DNA of 5,706 nt from an uncultured Clostridia bacterium. GTDB taxonomy: Bacteria > Bacillota > Clostridia > Lachnospirales > Lachnospiraceae. Shown here in pieces: positions 1-5,706 of this stretch. Under the pieces are notes generated by a model. It searched no databases. It was not told the DNA's origin and worked only from the letters and a program-made list of their open reading frames with translations. Both the position numbers and the translations under genes were made by a program. The DNA lies in NCBI GenBank assembly GCA_946186175.1, contig CAMHMG010000195.1:1-5706 (forward strand). Reading direction: 5' to 3'. Every line of letters starts with the position of its first letter. The stretch's first letter is position 1.

Positions 1-840
1 CATGGTATGAGAATCATAATAGGGTCTTAAATTAACCGGAACACAGCAACAAATCGGATATTTTGAAGGCATACCTTTAAGATACTCTCTATATACAGCA
101 TACATAAACACTCCTACCAGATATTGATTAATAGTCACACCGTATTTCTTAGATGCTGTCTTTAACTGTGCTACCGGCATATACCCATGAATTACACCTA
201 TCTCTCCCTTTGGCAGTTTCTCTCCTTTAAGCATAAGTGCGCGAACAGAATTATATACTTTGGCATGTCCCTTTTTATAATTTTTGATATAGCTGTCTTC
301 CTGATCTAAGAATATACCGGATGATATTTTATCCTTGACCGTACCTAATAGTTCCGGATATTTAAGACGGAGATATTGATATACAAGTTCTTTTAAGAAA
401 GTGATTCCTCCTGCGCCATCTGTTAATGCATGAAATACTTCAAGATTAATTCTTCTCTGATAATATGTCACACGAAACATATATTGATTGTTCTTACTCT
501 TGTTAATATATGCACCCGGATATGAGTATTCTTCACACACAATCGGAGCAGGCTTTGTATTCTCTTCAAAATAATACCAGAAAAAACCGGCCTTAAGTCT
601 CATACGGAAAACAAGAAATTGAGGTAAAATCCTGTTAAGTGCCTCCTGAAGATATACACGATCTATTTCTTCAGTAAGAGTCACAGAGATCCTATATACA
701 TTAGACATATCTTCATTGGCAATGACAGGGAAAAGATTCGCTGTATTGTCAAGCTTGTCCCATGCTAAATGACCGGTTCGGATCCTTTTCTTTGGTACAT
801 TCTTTTCTTTTTTTTCGACCAACTCTTCTTGTTTTTCCAT
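1..840 (-). CDS. Alcohol acetyltransferase / condensation-superfamily acyltransferase, N-terminal 280 residues (partial)
   Basis: The reading frame starts with ATG at 840 and stays open for 280 codons to the window edge, so the C-terminal part is missing. An AGAGG ribosome binding site (846-850) lies 5 nt upstream. After a charged lysine-rich N-terminus (residues 1-21), the protein carries HALTDG at 137-142, which fits the HxxxDG catalytic motif of the CoA-dependent acyltransferase/NRPS-condensation fold; H137 would be the general base. VPVNLR at 267-272 matches a second conserved stretch of this fold. Known members (AATase, WS/DGAT, PapA-type) transfer acyl groups from CoA or a carrier to an alcohol or amine; the substrate here cannot be read from sequence. 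No signal peptide or membrane segment is seen, so it is probably cytosolic. It follows typA by 117 bp on the same strand with no clear promoter of its own. The superfamily call is fairly firm; the alcohol-acetyltransferase name is less so. Confidence 0.72.
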   Translation of the reverse strand, partial: MEKQEELVEKKEKNVPKKRIRTGHLAWDKLDNTANLFPVIANEDMSNVYRISVTLTEEIDRVYLQEALNRILPQFLVFRMRLKAGFFWYYFEENTKPAPIVCEEYSYPGAYINKSKNNQYMFRVTYYQRRINLEVFHALTDGAGGITFLKELVYQYLRLKYPELLGTVKDKISSGIFLDQEDSYIKNYKKGHAKVYNSVRALMLKGEKLPKGEIGVIHGYMPVAQLKTASKKYGVTINQYLVGVFMYAVYREYLKGMPSKYPICCCVPVNLRPYYDSHTM

Positions 841-883
841 AATATCCTCTTAACTATATTATTAATATTCAAGAACACTCCCA

Positions 884-903
884 GCATTCTTTCTGTAGAA
901 TGC
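884..903 (-). other. Weak hairpin in the typA-acyltransferase gap
   Basis: GCATTCT and AGAATGC form a perfect 7-bp stem around a 6-nt loop, 54 nt past the typA stop in the direction of transcription. No run of U follows on the minus strand, so it is not a standard intrinsic terminator. It could slow polymerase, protect the typA 3' end, or mean nothing. The rest of 841-957 is AT-rich and holds a 6-bp AT-only palindrome (856-868) and the downstream ribosome binding site. I found no promoter pair with acceptable spacing. Confidence 0.35.
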
Positions 904-957
904 GCGACATCTTGGCTGACATTTTCCCAATAAACCGATTATTATCACAACAAATTA

Positions 958-2790
958 TTAACCACGATTAATTTTCGATCTTTTTCTCAAGGTTGGATCT
1001 AATATCTTCTTACGAATTCTGATATTTTCAGGTGTTATCTCAAGTAATTCATCCGTATCTATAAACTCTAAAGCCTGTTCAAGACTCAATATCTTAGGTG
1101 GTGTAAGCTTTAATGCATCATCAGAACCAGACGCACGAGTATTTGTCAAATGCTTAGCTTTACATACATTAAGCTCAATATCCTCAGCCTTACCGGTCTG
1201 ACCAATAACCATTCCCGAATAGACCTGTTCACCCGGGCCAATGAATAATGTACCTCTCTCCTGTGCATTGAACAAACCATAAGTAATCGAAGTACCTGAC
1301 TCAAACGCAATAAGCGAACCCTGATTTCTGTACATCATATCACCCTTATAAGGACCGTATCCGTCAAATATAGTATTAATAATACCTGTTCCCTTAGTCG
1401 AAGTCATGAAATCTCCACGGAATCCAATAAGACCTCTTGCAGGAATCTTAAACTCAAGTCTTACAGTTCCGTCATGAGCCGGATTCATTGCCTGTAATTC
1501 ACCCTTGCGCTCATTTAACATACTGATAATTGTACCCGAAAACTCTTCCGGAACATCAATATATGCAATTTCCATCGGTTCTAACTTTTTACCGCTTTCA
1601 TCTTCCTTATAGATAACTTCTGCCTTGCTTACCGCAAACTCATATCCCTCACGTCTCATATTCTCTATAAGCACTGAAAGATGAAGCTCACCACGTCCTG
1701 ACACCTTATATGTATCAGTTCCTTCTGTCTCCTCTACGCGTAGAGATACATCTGTATTAAGCTCTCTGAAAAGTCTGTCTCTTAAATGTCTTGAAGTGAC
1801 AAACTTTCCTTCTTTTCCTGCAAGCGGTGAATCATTGACCATGAAGTTCATGGATATTGTAGGCTCAGAAATCTTCTGGAACGGAATAGGATTAGGATTA
1901 TCAACAGAGCACAATGTATCTCCGATATGAATATCTGCAATTCCTGAAATTGCAACTATTGAACCTATACCCGCTTCGCTGACTTCAACTCGTTCAAGTC
2001 CCTCAAACTCATATAATTTGCCAATCTTAACCTTCTTACATTTGCTTTCGTCATGAGCATTAACCAGTAATACCTCCTGATTAAGCTTAAGTGTACCGTT
2101 ATCGAGCTTTCCTACACCAATTCTTCCTACATATTCATTGTAATCTATTGTTGAAATTAGAATCTGGGTATCAGCATCAGGATCTCCTTCCGGTGCCGGA
2201 ATATAATCTATTATTGTTTCAAATAGAGGAGACATATCTACAGCATCATCATCAAGATTCTTCTTAGCAACTCCATCTTTAGCAGAAGCATAGATGAAAG
2301 GGCAGTCAAGCTGTTCATCTGTAGCCTCAAGATCAAGCAGTAATTCTAATACCTCTTCCTCTACTTCTTCAACTCTTGCCTCCGGTCTGTCAATCTTGTT
2401 AACACAAACAATAACATGCAGATCAAGCTCTAAAGCCTTCTTTAATACAAATTTCGTCTGCGGCATTGCGCCTTCAAATGCATCTACTACAAGAATAACA
2501 CCATTAACCATCTTAAGCACTCGCTCAACCTCGCCACCGAAATCTGCGTGTCCCGGAGTATCTATAATATTGATCTTAGTACCCTTATAGTTTACTGCAG
2601 TATTCTTAGAAAGAATAGTTATACCTCTTTCTCTTTCAATATCATTAGAATCCATGACACGTTCTGCCACTTCCTGATTCTCTCTAAATACTCCACTCTG
2701 CTTCAAAAGCTCATCAACAAGTGTTGTCTTACCATGATCAACATGAGCTATAATTGCTATGTTACGAATGTCATCTCTTGTAATCTTCAT
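958..2790 (-). CDS. typA: Translational GTPase TypA/BipA
   Basis: This 610-residue protein is of full family length. TypA/BipA is an EF-G-like GTPase that binds the ribosome and is known to help 50S subunit assembly and growth under cold or stress. All five G motifs are present: G1 AHVDHGKT (15-22), G2 with RERGITI (53-59), G3 DTPGH (77-81), G4 NKID (131-134) and G5 SAK (169-171). A beta-barrel domain follows (about 205-300), then EF-G-like domains III and V, with the conserved IPARGLIGFRGDF stretch near 448-460. The TypA-specific C-terminal domain carries KHLTNTRASGSDD and ends in a basic tail. The absence of an EF-G domain IV and the presence of this C-terminal domain separate it from EF-G and LepA. 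The ATG at 2790 sits 10 nt from a GAGGG site (2801-2805) and gives the expected N-terminus. It has its own promoter at 2835-2863. Confidence 0.97.
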   Translation of the reverse strand: MKITRDDIRNIAIIAHVDHGKTTLVDELLKQSGVFRENQEVAERVMDSNDIERERGITILSKNTAVNYKGTKINIIDTPGHADFGGEVERVLKMVNGVILVVDAFEGAMPQTKFVLKKALELDLHVIVCVNKIDRPEARVEEVEEEVLELLLDLEATDEQLDCPFIYASAKDGVAKKNLDDDAVDMSPLFETIIDYIPAPEGDPDADTQILISTIDYNEYVGRIGVGKLDNGTLKLNQEVLLVNAHDESKCKKVKIGKLYEFEGLERVEVSEAGIGSIVAISGIADIHIGDTLCSVDNPNPIPFQKISEPTISMNFMVNDSPLAGKEGKFVTSRHLRDRLFRELNTDVSLRVEETEGTDTYKVSGRGELHLSVLIENMRREGYEFAVSKAEVIYKEDESGKKLEPMEIAYIDVPEEFSGTIISMLNERKGELQAMNPAHDGTVRLEFKIPARGLIGFRGDFMTSTKGTGIINTIFDGYGPYKGDMMYRNQGSLIAFESGTSITYGLFNAQERGTLFIGPGEQVYSGMVIGQTGKAEDIELNVCKAKHLTNTRASGSDDALKLTPPKILSLEQALEFIDTDELLEITPENIRIRKKILDPTLRKRSKINRG

Positions 2791-2834
2791 TATACTTCAT
2801 CCCTCTTAATTATTATCTCTTTTTTGACTAAATA

Positions 2835-2863
2835 AGTTTAGCACAAAGATATTGCGCTTTCAA
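2835..2863 (-). promoter_or_regulatory. typA promoter, vegetative sigma type with extended -10
   Basis: On the minus strand TTGAAA (2858-2863) and TAAACT (2835-2840) are separated by exactly 17 bp. A TGC directly before the -10 makes it an extended -10 promoter. The sequence upstream of the -35 is A/T-rich and may act as an UP element. The predicted start is near 2828, giving a leader of about 38 nt before the typA ATG. No other pair in this gap has comparable match and spacing. Confidence 0.8.
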
Positions 2864-2866
2864 TAT
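2849..2866 (-). promoter_or_regulatory. Inverted repeat overlapping the typA -35 box
   Basis: ATATTG (2849-2854) and CAATAT (2861-2866) form a 6-bp inverted repeat with a 6-bp spacer that covers the -35 hexamer. The same stretch, read on the minus strand, contains TGAAAGCG (2855-2862), identical to a half of the CcpA cre consensus, but the other half does not match. A repressor bound here would block the promoter. In sequence this AT-rich, such a short repeat may be chance. Confidence 0.25.
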
Positions 2867-2900
2867 TTTAAAGATTATTGAAGGTTTTAAAAACGCCGAT

Positions 2901-2918
2901 ATTTTGAGGTGATTTTGA
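2901..2918. repeat. Two direct repeats 11 bp apart upstream of the typA promoter
   Basis: ATTTTGA occurs at 2901-2907 and again at 2912-2918, a step of 11 bp or about one helical turn. The pair lies about 40-55 bp upstream of the typA -35. Such phased direct repeats are typical of sites bound by response regulators or other activators. The sequence is T-rich, so chance is a serious alternative. Confidence 0.25.
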
Positions 2919-2977
2919 TTTTTTGTAGTTAAAATGCACAATCTAATATTATGATACGGGCTTTTGCCACCCAATGA

Positions 2978-3020
2978 TATACGAATTGCTACATTACTTC
3001 GTAATAACCGCAACTCTATA
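2978..3020 (-). other. 43-nt imperfect hairpin in the glgB-typA gap (possible structured RNA or dispersed repeat)
   Basis: Read as minus-strand RNA, 3020-2978 folds into one long hairpin. It has an outer 4-bp AU stem (3017-3020 with 2978-2981), one bulged G (2982), a 7-bp stem (3010-3016 with 2983-2989), a small internal loop (GGU opposite UA), and a 6-bp stem (3001-3006 with 2992-2997) capped by GAA. Of 17 pairs, two are G-U (3014-2985 and 3006-2992). On the plus strand these two would be A-C mismatches, so the fold favours minus-strand transcription. A small GGC-AAAA-GCC hairpin (2959-2968) follows. No gene is supported anywhere in 2791-3107. Because the hairpin lies downstream of the glgB terminator, it would need read-through or a promoter I cannot see. 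It could also be a scattered intergenic repeat. Confidence 0.4.
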
Positions 3021-3044
3021 AACATTCGAAATCCGCTGATTTTT

Positions 3045-3090
3045 AAAGAAAATCGCACGAAATTATAAATAAATTTCGTGCGATTTCTTT
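3045..3090 (-). terminator. Intrinsic terminator of glgB, probably bidirectional
   Basis: A perfect 15-bp stem (3050-3064 with 3072-3086) with a GC-rich middle and a 7-nt AT loop begins 21 nt past the glgB stop. On the minus strand it is preceded by an A-run and followed by a U-rich tract interrupted by one C, the classic Rho-independent form. The tracts are symmetrical (T-run at 3084-3092 on the plus strand), so it could also stop transcription coming from the left. Confidence 0.93.
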
Positions 3091-3107
3091 TTAATACATC
3101 TCTACTA

Positions 3108-5507
3108 TCAGTTATCCGTCTTCTTAGTATCCTCTTTCTTTGCTACTGTTTTCTTATCCTTAACCTTTGCTTCCTCTTTCTTTGCTGCTTTTTTCTTATC
3201 TGTCGCCTTAGACTCCTCCTTCTTTGATACCGGCTTCTTATTGATCACTTTAGCAATCTTCTTCTCATTAGGATCTTTGTAGTCATACTTAAACACTACT
3301 ACTGAGAGAGGTGGAAGATGCATAGTTATTGAATATTTCCTACCATCCCATGGTTCTTCAACTGCTTCAATCGCCTCACCATTAATTCTGTTAAGTCCAG
3401 CAAAATCTTCACTATCCGAATTAAGAATCTCTGTATATTTGCCCGGACAAGGAACGCCAACAACAAATCCATCTCTGTCTATCGGTGTAAAGTTACATAC
3501 GAACAATAACTGATCTTTTGCTGTAGAACCACGTCTAATAAATGATATTATACTGCTCTGCGGATCATCACAATTAATCCACTCAAATCCCATTGGATCC
3601 TGATCATTATAATATAACGCATCATATTTGTTATAAAGTGAATTCAAGGCTTTAACATAATTCTGCATACCCTTGTGGAATCTTCCATCAGGTCCATCAA
3701 GCTCGTACCAGTCAAGACTTCTCATCTCACTCCACTCTCTTGGCTGTGCGAATTCCTGTCCCATAAATAGCAGCTTCTTACCCGGATGTCCATACATAAA
3801 GCCATAAGCTGTTCTTAAATTAGAAAACTTATCATCATGAAGTCCCGGCATCTTATTGATCATTGAACACTTCAGATGAACAACCTCGTCATGTGAAATG
3901 ACAAGAATGAAATTCTCTGAATATGCATACATTAAACTAAATGTCAATCTGTTATGATTAAACTGTCTGAAATAAGGATCTAACTTCATATACTCGAGGA
4001 AATCATTCATCCAGCCCATGTTCCATTTGAACAGGAATCCTAATCCATCCATCGATACAGGGGCAGTTACACCGGCCCATGAAGTAGATTCCTCAGCTAT
4101 AACAAATACTCCCGGTTCCTGTTCCTCAATAGTCTTATTGAGTTTCATAAGAAGTTTGATTGCATCATAATTCTCATTACCGCCATCTTCGTTAGGTAAC
4201 CAGTTACCATCCTGCTTACCATAATCAAGATATAACATTGAAGCCACCGCATCAACTCGAAGTGCATCAACGTGATACTCCTTGGCCCAGAATAAAGCAT
4301 TGGCAATTAAGAAATTCGATACTTCATTTCTTCCGAAATCAAATATATATGTTCCCCAATCCGGATGTTCACCACGTCTTGAATCCGGGTGTTCAAAAAG
4401 AGGCATGCCATCAAAGTTTCCTAATCCATGAGCATCTCTTGGAAAATGAGCGGGCACCCAGTCAAGGATTACACTGATACCGTTCTTATGCATATAATCA
4501 ACGAAGTACATGAAATCTTCAGGATCACCATATCTTCTTGTAGGTGCATAATAATTAGTTACCTGATATCCCCACGAGCCATCAAACGGATATTCAGCAA
4601 TACCCATAAGTTCTATATGGGTATATCCCATATCTTTAACATAATCAGCAACCATCGGAGCTAATTCCCTGTAAGAGAAGAAACCATTATCGTCATCCTC
4701 TATTCTCTTCTTCCACGAACCAAGATGCATCTCATATATTGCCATAGGCTTTCTCATTGCATCTGTTCTTGAAACAGTCTTACGGTTTGCCATCCAGGCA
4801 TTGTCACTCCAACGATACTTACTAATATCCTTAACAACATTGGCATTATCAGGTCTGAACTGAGCACAGTTGCCAAAAGGATCAGCTTTGAATATCTCCT
4901 CACCATAACGTGATAATATATTAAACTTATATACTGCATCCTCACCAACATCAGGAATGAACAGCTCATATATTCCTGAGCTTCCCAACATATTCATTGG
5001 ATGTAAGGCGCCATCCCACATATTAAAGCTGCCAACAACCGATACTCTTCTGGCATGTGGTGCCCATACAGCAAAGTATGTTCCTGACACACCATCTATT
5101 TTCATCGGATGTGCACCTAATTTCTTATATATCTCCCAATGATTACCCTCTGAGAAAAGATAGGTGTCCATTTCACCTATCTGGCTGTCAAAACTATATG
5201 GATCTGCGGAAACAATAGTAGAACCATCCTGATAATTAGTTACGATACGATACTTATTACCAACGAACTTCTTCTTAGGAAGATATAAAGCATAGAAACC
5301 TCTGTCATCAATCTTCTCCATCTCAATTTCATTCTTGCCGGAAGGTGCAACCACCTTACAGCTTACTGAATGTGGCTTGAACACAGTAATCATCTGCCCC
5401 TGTCCATAATCATGATTACCAAGTATCTGCTTAGGCGCGTTGATCTTCCCATCCATCAACTCATCAAAAAGTATCCAGTTCATCCACTGCTGAATCTTAA
5501 CGTTCAT
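3108..5507 (-). CDS. glgB: 1,4-alpha-glucan (glycogen) branching enzyme GlgB with a repetitive lysine-rich tail
   Basis: GlgB cuts alpha-1,4-glucan chains and rejoins them as alpha-1,6 branches during cytosolic glycogen synthesis. The 799-residue protein has an N-terminal beta domain (about 25-115), a CBM48 domain (about 135-225, with YFAVWAPHA at 144-152), a GH13 barrel (about 250-620) and a C-terminal beta domain to about 743. GH13 regions are visible: DWVPAHF (349-355), ALRVDAV with nucleophile D419, AEES with acid/base E472, and SHDEVVH with D540. These are spaced as in E. coli GlgB (D405, E458, D526). After motif IV it reads HLKCSM where E. coli-type enzymes have HGKxSL, a variant I associate with clostridial GlgB. 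Residues 744-799 are an added basic tail. The ATG at 5507 is chosen over a TTG at 5522 because the Shine-Dalgarno site lies between them. It has its own promoter and terminator; no other glg gene is in the window. Confidence 0.96.
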   Translation of the reverse strand: MNVKIQQWMNWILFDELMDGKINAPKQILGNHDYGQGQMITVFKPHSVSCKVVAPSGKNEIEMEKIDDRGFYALYLPKKKFVGNKYRIVTNYQDGSTIVSADPYSFDSQIGEMDTYLFSEGNHWEIYKKLGAHPMKIDGVSGTYFAVWAPHARRVSVVGSFNMWDGALHPMNMLGSSGIYELFIPDVGEDAVYKFNILSRYGEEIFKADPFGNCAQFRPDNANVVKDISKYRWSDNAWMANRKTVSRTDAMRKPMAIYEMHLGSWKKRIEDDDNGFFSYRELAPMVADYVKDMGYTHIELMGIAEYPFDGSWGYQVTNYYAPTRRYGDPEDFMYFVDYMHKNGISVILDWVPAHFPRDAHGLGNFDGMPLFEHPDSRRGEHPDWGTYIFDFGRNEVSNFLIANALFWAKEYHVDALRVDAVASMLYLDYGKQDGNWLPNEDGGNENYDAIKLLMKLNKTIEEQEPGVFVIAEESTSWAGVTAPVSMDGLGFLFKWNMGWMNDFLEYMKLDPYFRQFNHNRLTFSLMYAYSENFILVISHDEVVHLKCSMINKMPGLHDDKFSNLRTAYGFMYGHPGKKLLFMGQEFAQPREWSEMRSLDWYELDGPDGRFHKGMQNYVKALNSLYNKYDALYYNDQDPMGFEWINCDDPQSSIISFIRRGSTAKDQLLFVCNFTPIDRDGFVVGVPCPGKYTEILNSDSEDFAGLNRINGEAIEAVEEPWDGRKYSITMHLPPLSVVVFKYDYKDPNEKKIAKVINKKPVSKKEESKATDKKKAAKKEEAKVKDKKTVAKKEDTKKTDN
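3111..3236 (-). repeat. Three 42-bp tandem repeats encoding the GlgB C-terminal tail
   Basis: The last 42 codons of glgB are three in-frame units of 14 residues: 758-771, 772-785 and 786-799. They share the pattern K-x-x-x-KKEE/D-x-K-x-x-DK, with KKEE or KKED at 762-765, 776-779 and 790-793. At the DNA level the motif TCCTCTTTCTTTG recurs with a 42-bp period (starts at 3130, 3172 and, with one change, 3214, plus strand). The product is highly charged, net basic and probably disordered or helical. It lies outside the catalytic fold and ends exactly at the stop codon. Copy number may vary between strains through slippage or recombination. Confidence 0.85.
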
Positions 5508-5513
5508 TTGAAA

Positions 5514-5520
5514 CCTCCCC
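5514..5520 (-). promoter_or_regulatory. glgB ribosome binding site that fixes the start codon
   Basis: GGGGAGG lies 6 nt before the ATG at 5507, a near-perfect Shine-Dalgarno site at good spacing. A longer in-frame start (TTG at 5520-5522) would place this site inside the coding region and leave no site upstream, so the five extra residues are rejected. Confidence 0.92.
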
Positions 5521-5589
5521 AAATTGTATTTGTTACTGTGAAATTATCCTGTTATTCCACCCATTTAGAACTCATTCTAGATATACAAT

Positions 5590-5618
5590 ATAATACCACT
5601 TTTTGCTATTTCTGTAAA
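5590..5618 (-). promoter_or_regulatory. glgB promoter, vegetative sigma type with extended -10
   Basis: TTTACA (5613-5618) and TATTAT (5590-5595) are separated by exactly 17 bp on the minus strand, with TGG directly before the -10 giving an extended -10. The predicted start is near 5583, so the leader is about 75 nt. The leader holds a small 5-bp hairpin (5566-5579) but nothing resembling a known riboswitch. No operator is evident. Confidence 0.82.
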
Positions 5619-5661
5619 GAAAAGTTAAACTATTTACGCTACGTCTTTTCGACAAATCATT

Positions 5662-5704
5662 ACCACCGGCTTAGCCGGTGGTTTGCTCTGCGGCTATAAG
5701 CCGC
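5662..5704. mobile_element. Tandem hairpins resembling an IS200/IS605-type element end (cut by window edge)
   Basis: Two GC-rich hairpins stand side by side in AT-rich DNA. The first has a perfect 9-bp stem (5662-5670 with 5674-5682) and a TTA loop. The second has a 6-bp stem (5690-5695 with 5699-5704) and an ATA loop. Both have a GGCT...AGCC-like core, and neither is followed by a T-run on either strand, so they do not look like intrinsic terminators. IS200/IS605 elements, and the small palindromic elements derived from them, carry such subterminal hairpins, which their TnpA transposase recognises. No transposase is visible, because the window ends here. A REP-like intergenic repeat is the main alternative. 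Confidence 0.42.
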
Positions 5705-5706
5705 TG

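Noticed and set aside
2294..2590. A 98-codon plus-strand reading frame
   Set aside because: It lies wholly within typA on the opposite strand; its serine/threonine-rich translation is what antisense of acidic codons gives.
2771..2800. A 9-codon minus-strand mini-ORF (ATG at 2800) overlapping the typA start, as a possible leader peptide
   Set aside because: Its ATG directly abuts the Shine-Dalgarno site with no spacing, so ribosomes would favour the typA ATG at 2790.
2828..3058. A 76-codon minus-strand reading frame in the glgB-typA gap
   Set aside because: It starts with GTG inside the terminator stem, has no ribosome binding site, and runs over the typA promoter. It resembles no protein I can name with confidence.
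4754..4969. A 71-codon minus-strand reading frame
   Set aside because: It overlaps glgB in another frame on the same strand and has no ribosome binding site or recognisable motif.
5508..5583. A riboswitch or attenuator in the glgB leader
   Set aside because: The leader of about 75 nt has only a 5-bp hairpin and no terminator-like structure or known aptamer motif.
5370..5699. A 109-codon plus-strand reading frame at the right end
   Set aside because: It overlaps the glgB 5' end, the promoter and the tandem hairpins on the opposite strand, and its composition looks like non-coding shadow.
1..5706. A defence, CRISPR, toxin-antitoxin or new multi-gene system
   Set aside because: There are no spaced direct repeats of CRISPR type and no unexplained gene cluster; the three genes are two housekeeping enzymes and one partial acyltransferase.

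Overview
The window looks like ordinary chromosome from a low-GC Clostridia, most likely a Lachnospiraceae relative (Butyrivibrio, Roseburia or Lachnospira type). This rests on AT-rich codon use, strong GAGG-type Shine-Dalgarno sites, promoters of the vegetative sigma type, and protein details. The details are the HLKCSM variant of GlgB motif IV and an HALTDG/VPVNLR acyltransferase of the kind I associate with this group. The assignment is inference from pattern, not from a search.

All three genes are on the minus strand, so the right-hand end is upstream. Reading in the direction of transcription: (1) 5508-5706 holds two tandem GC-rich hairpins at the edge that resemble an IS200/IS605-type element end, then a well-formed promoter (TTTACA-17-TATTAT) and a 5' leader of about 75 nt. 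(2) 3108-5507 is glgB, the glycogen branching enzyme, with an extra C-terminal tail of three 14-residue lysine-rich repeats. It ends at a strong intrinsic terminator (3045-3090). (3) 2791-3044 is a non-coding gap with a 43-nt imperfect hairpin of unknown role, a pair of direct repeats, and the typA promoter (TTGAAA-17-TAAACT, extended -10). (4) 958-2790 is typA/bipA, a ribosome-associated translational GTPase. (5) 841-957 is a short gap with a weak hairpin. (6) 1-840 is the start of a gene for an alcohol-acetyltransferase/condensation-superfamily acyltransferase that runs off the left edge.

glgB and typA each have their own promoter, and glgB is closed by its own terminator, so they look like separate units. 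The acyltransferase gene has a good ribosome binding site but no convincing promoter, and no clear terminator separates it from typA, so it may be read from the typA promoter. There is no evident functional link between glycogen branching, TypA and the acyltransferase.

I do not see a new multi-gene system. The items most worth a second look are the hairpin in the glgB-typA gap, whose G-U pairs favour a minus-strand RNA, the in-gene 42-bp repeats of glgB, and the possible mobile-element end at the right edge.
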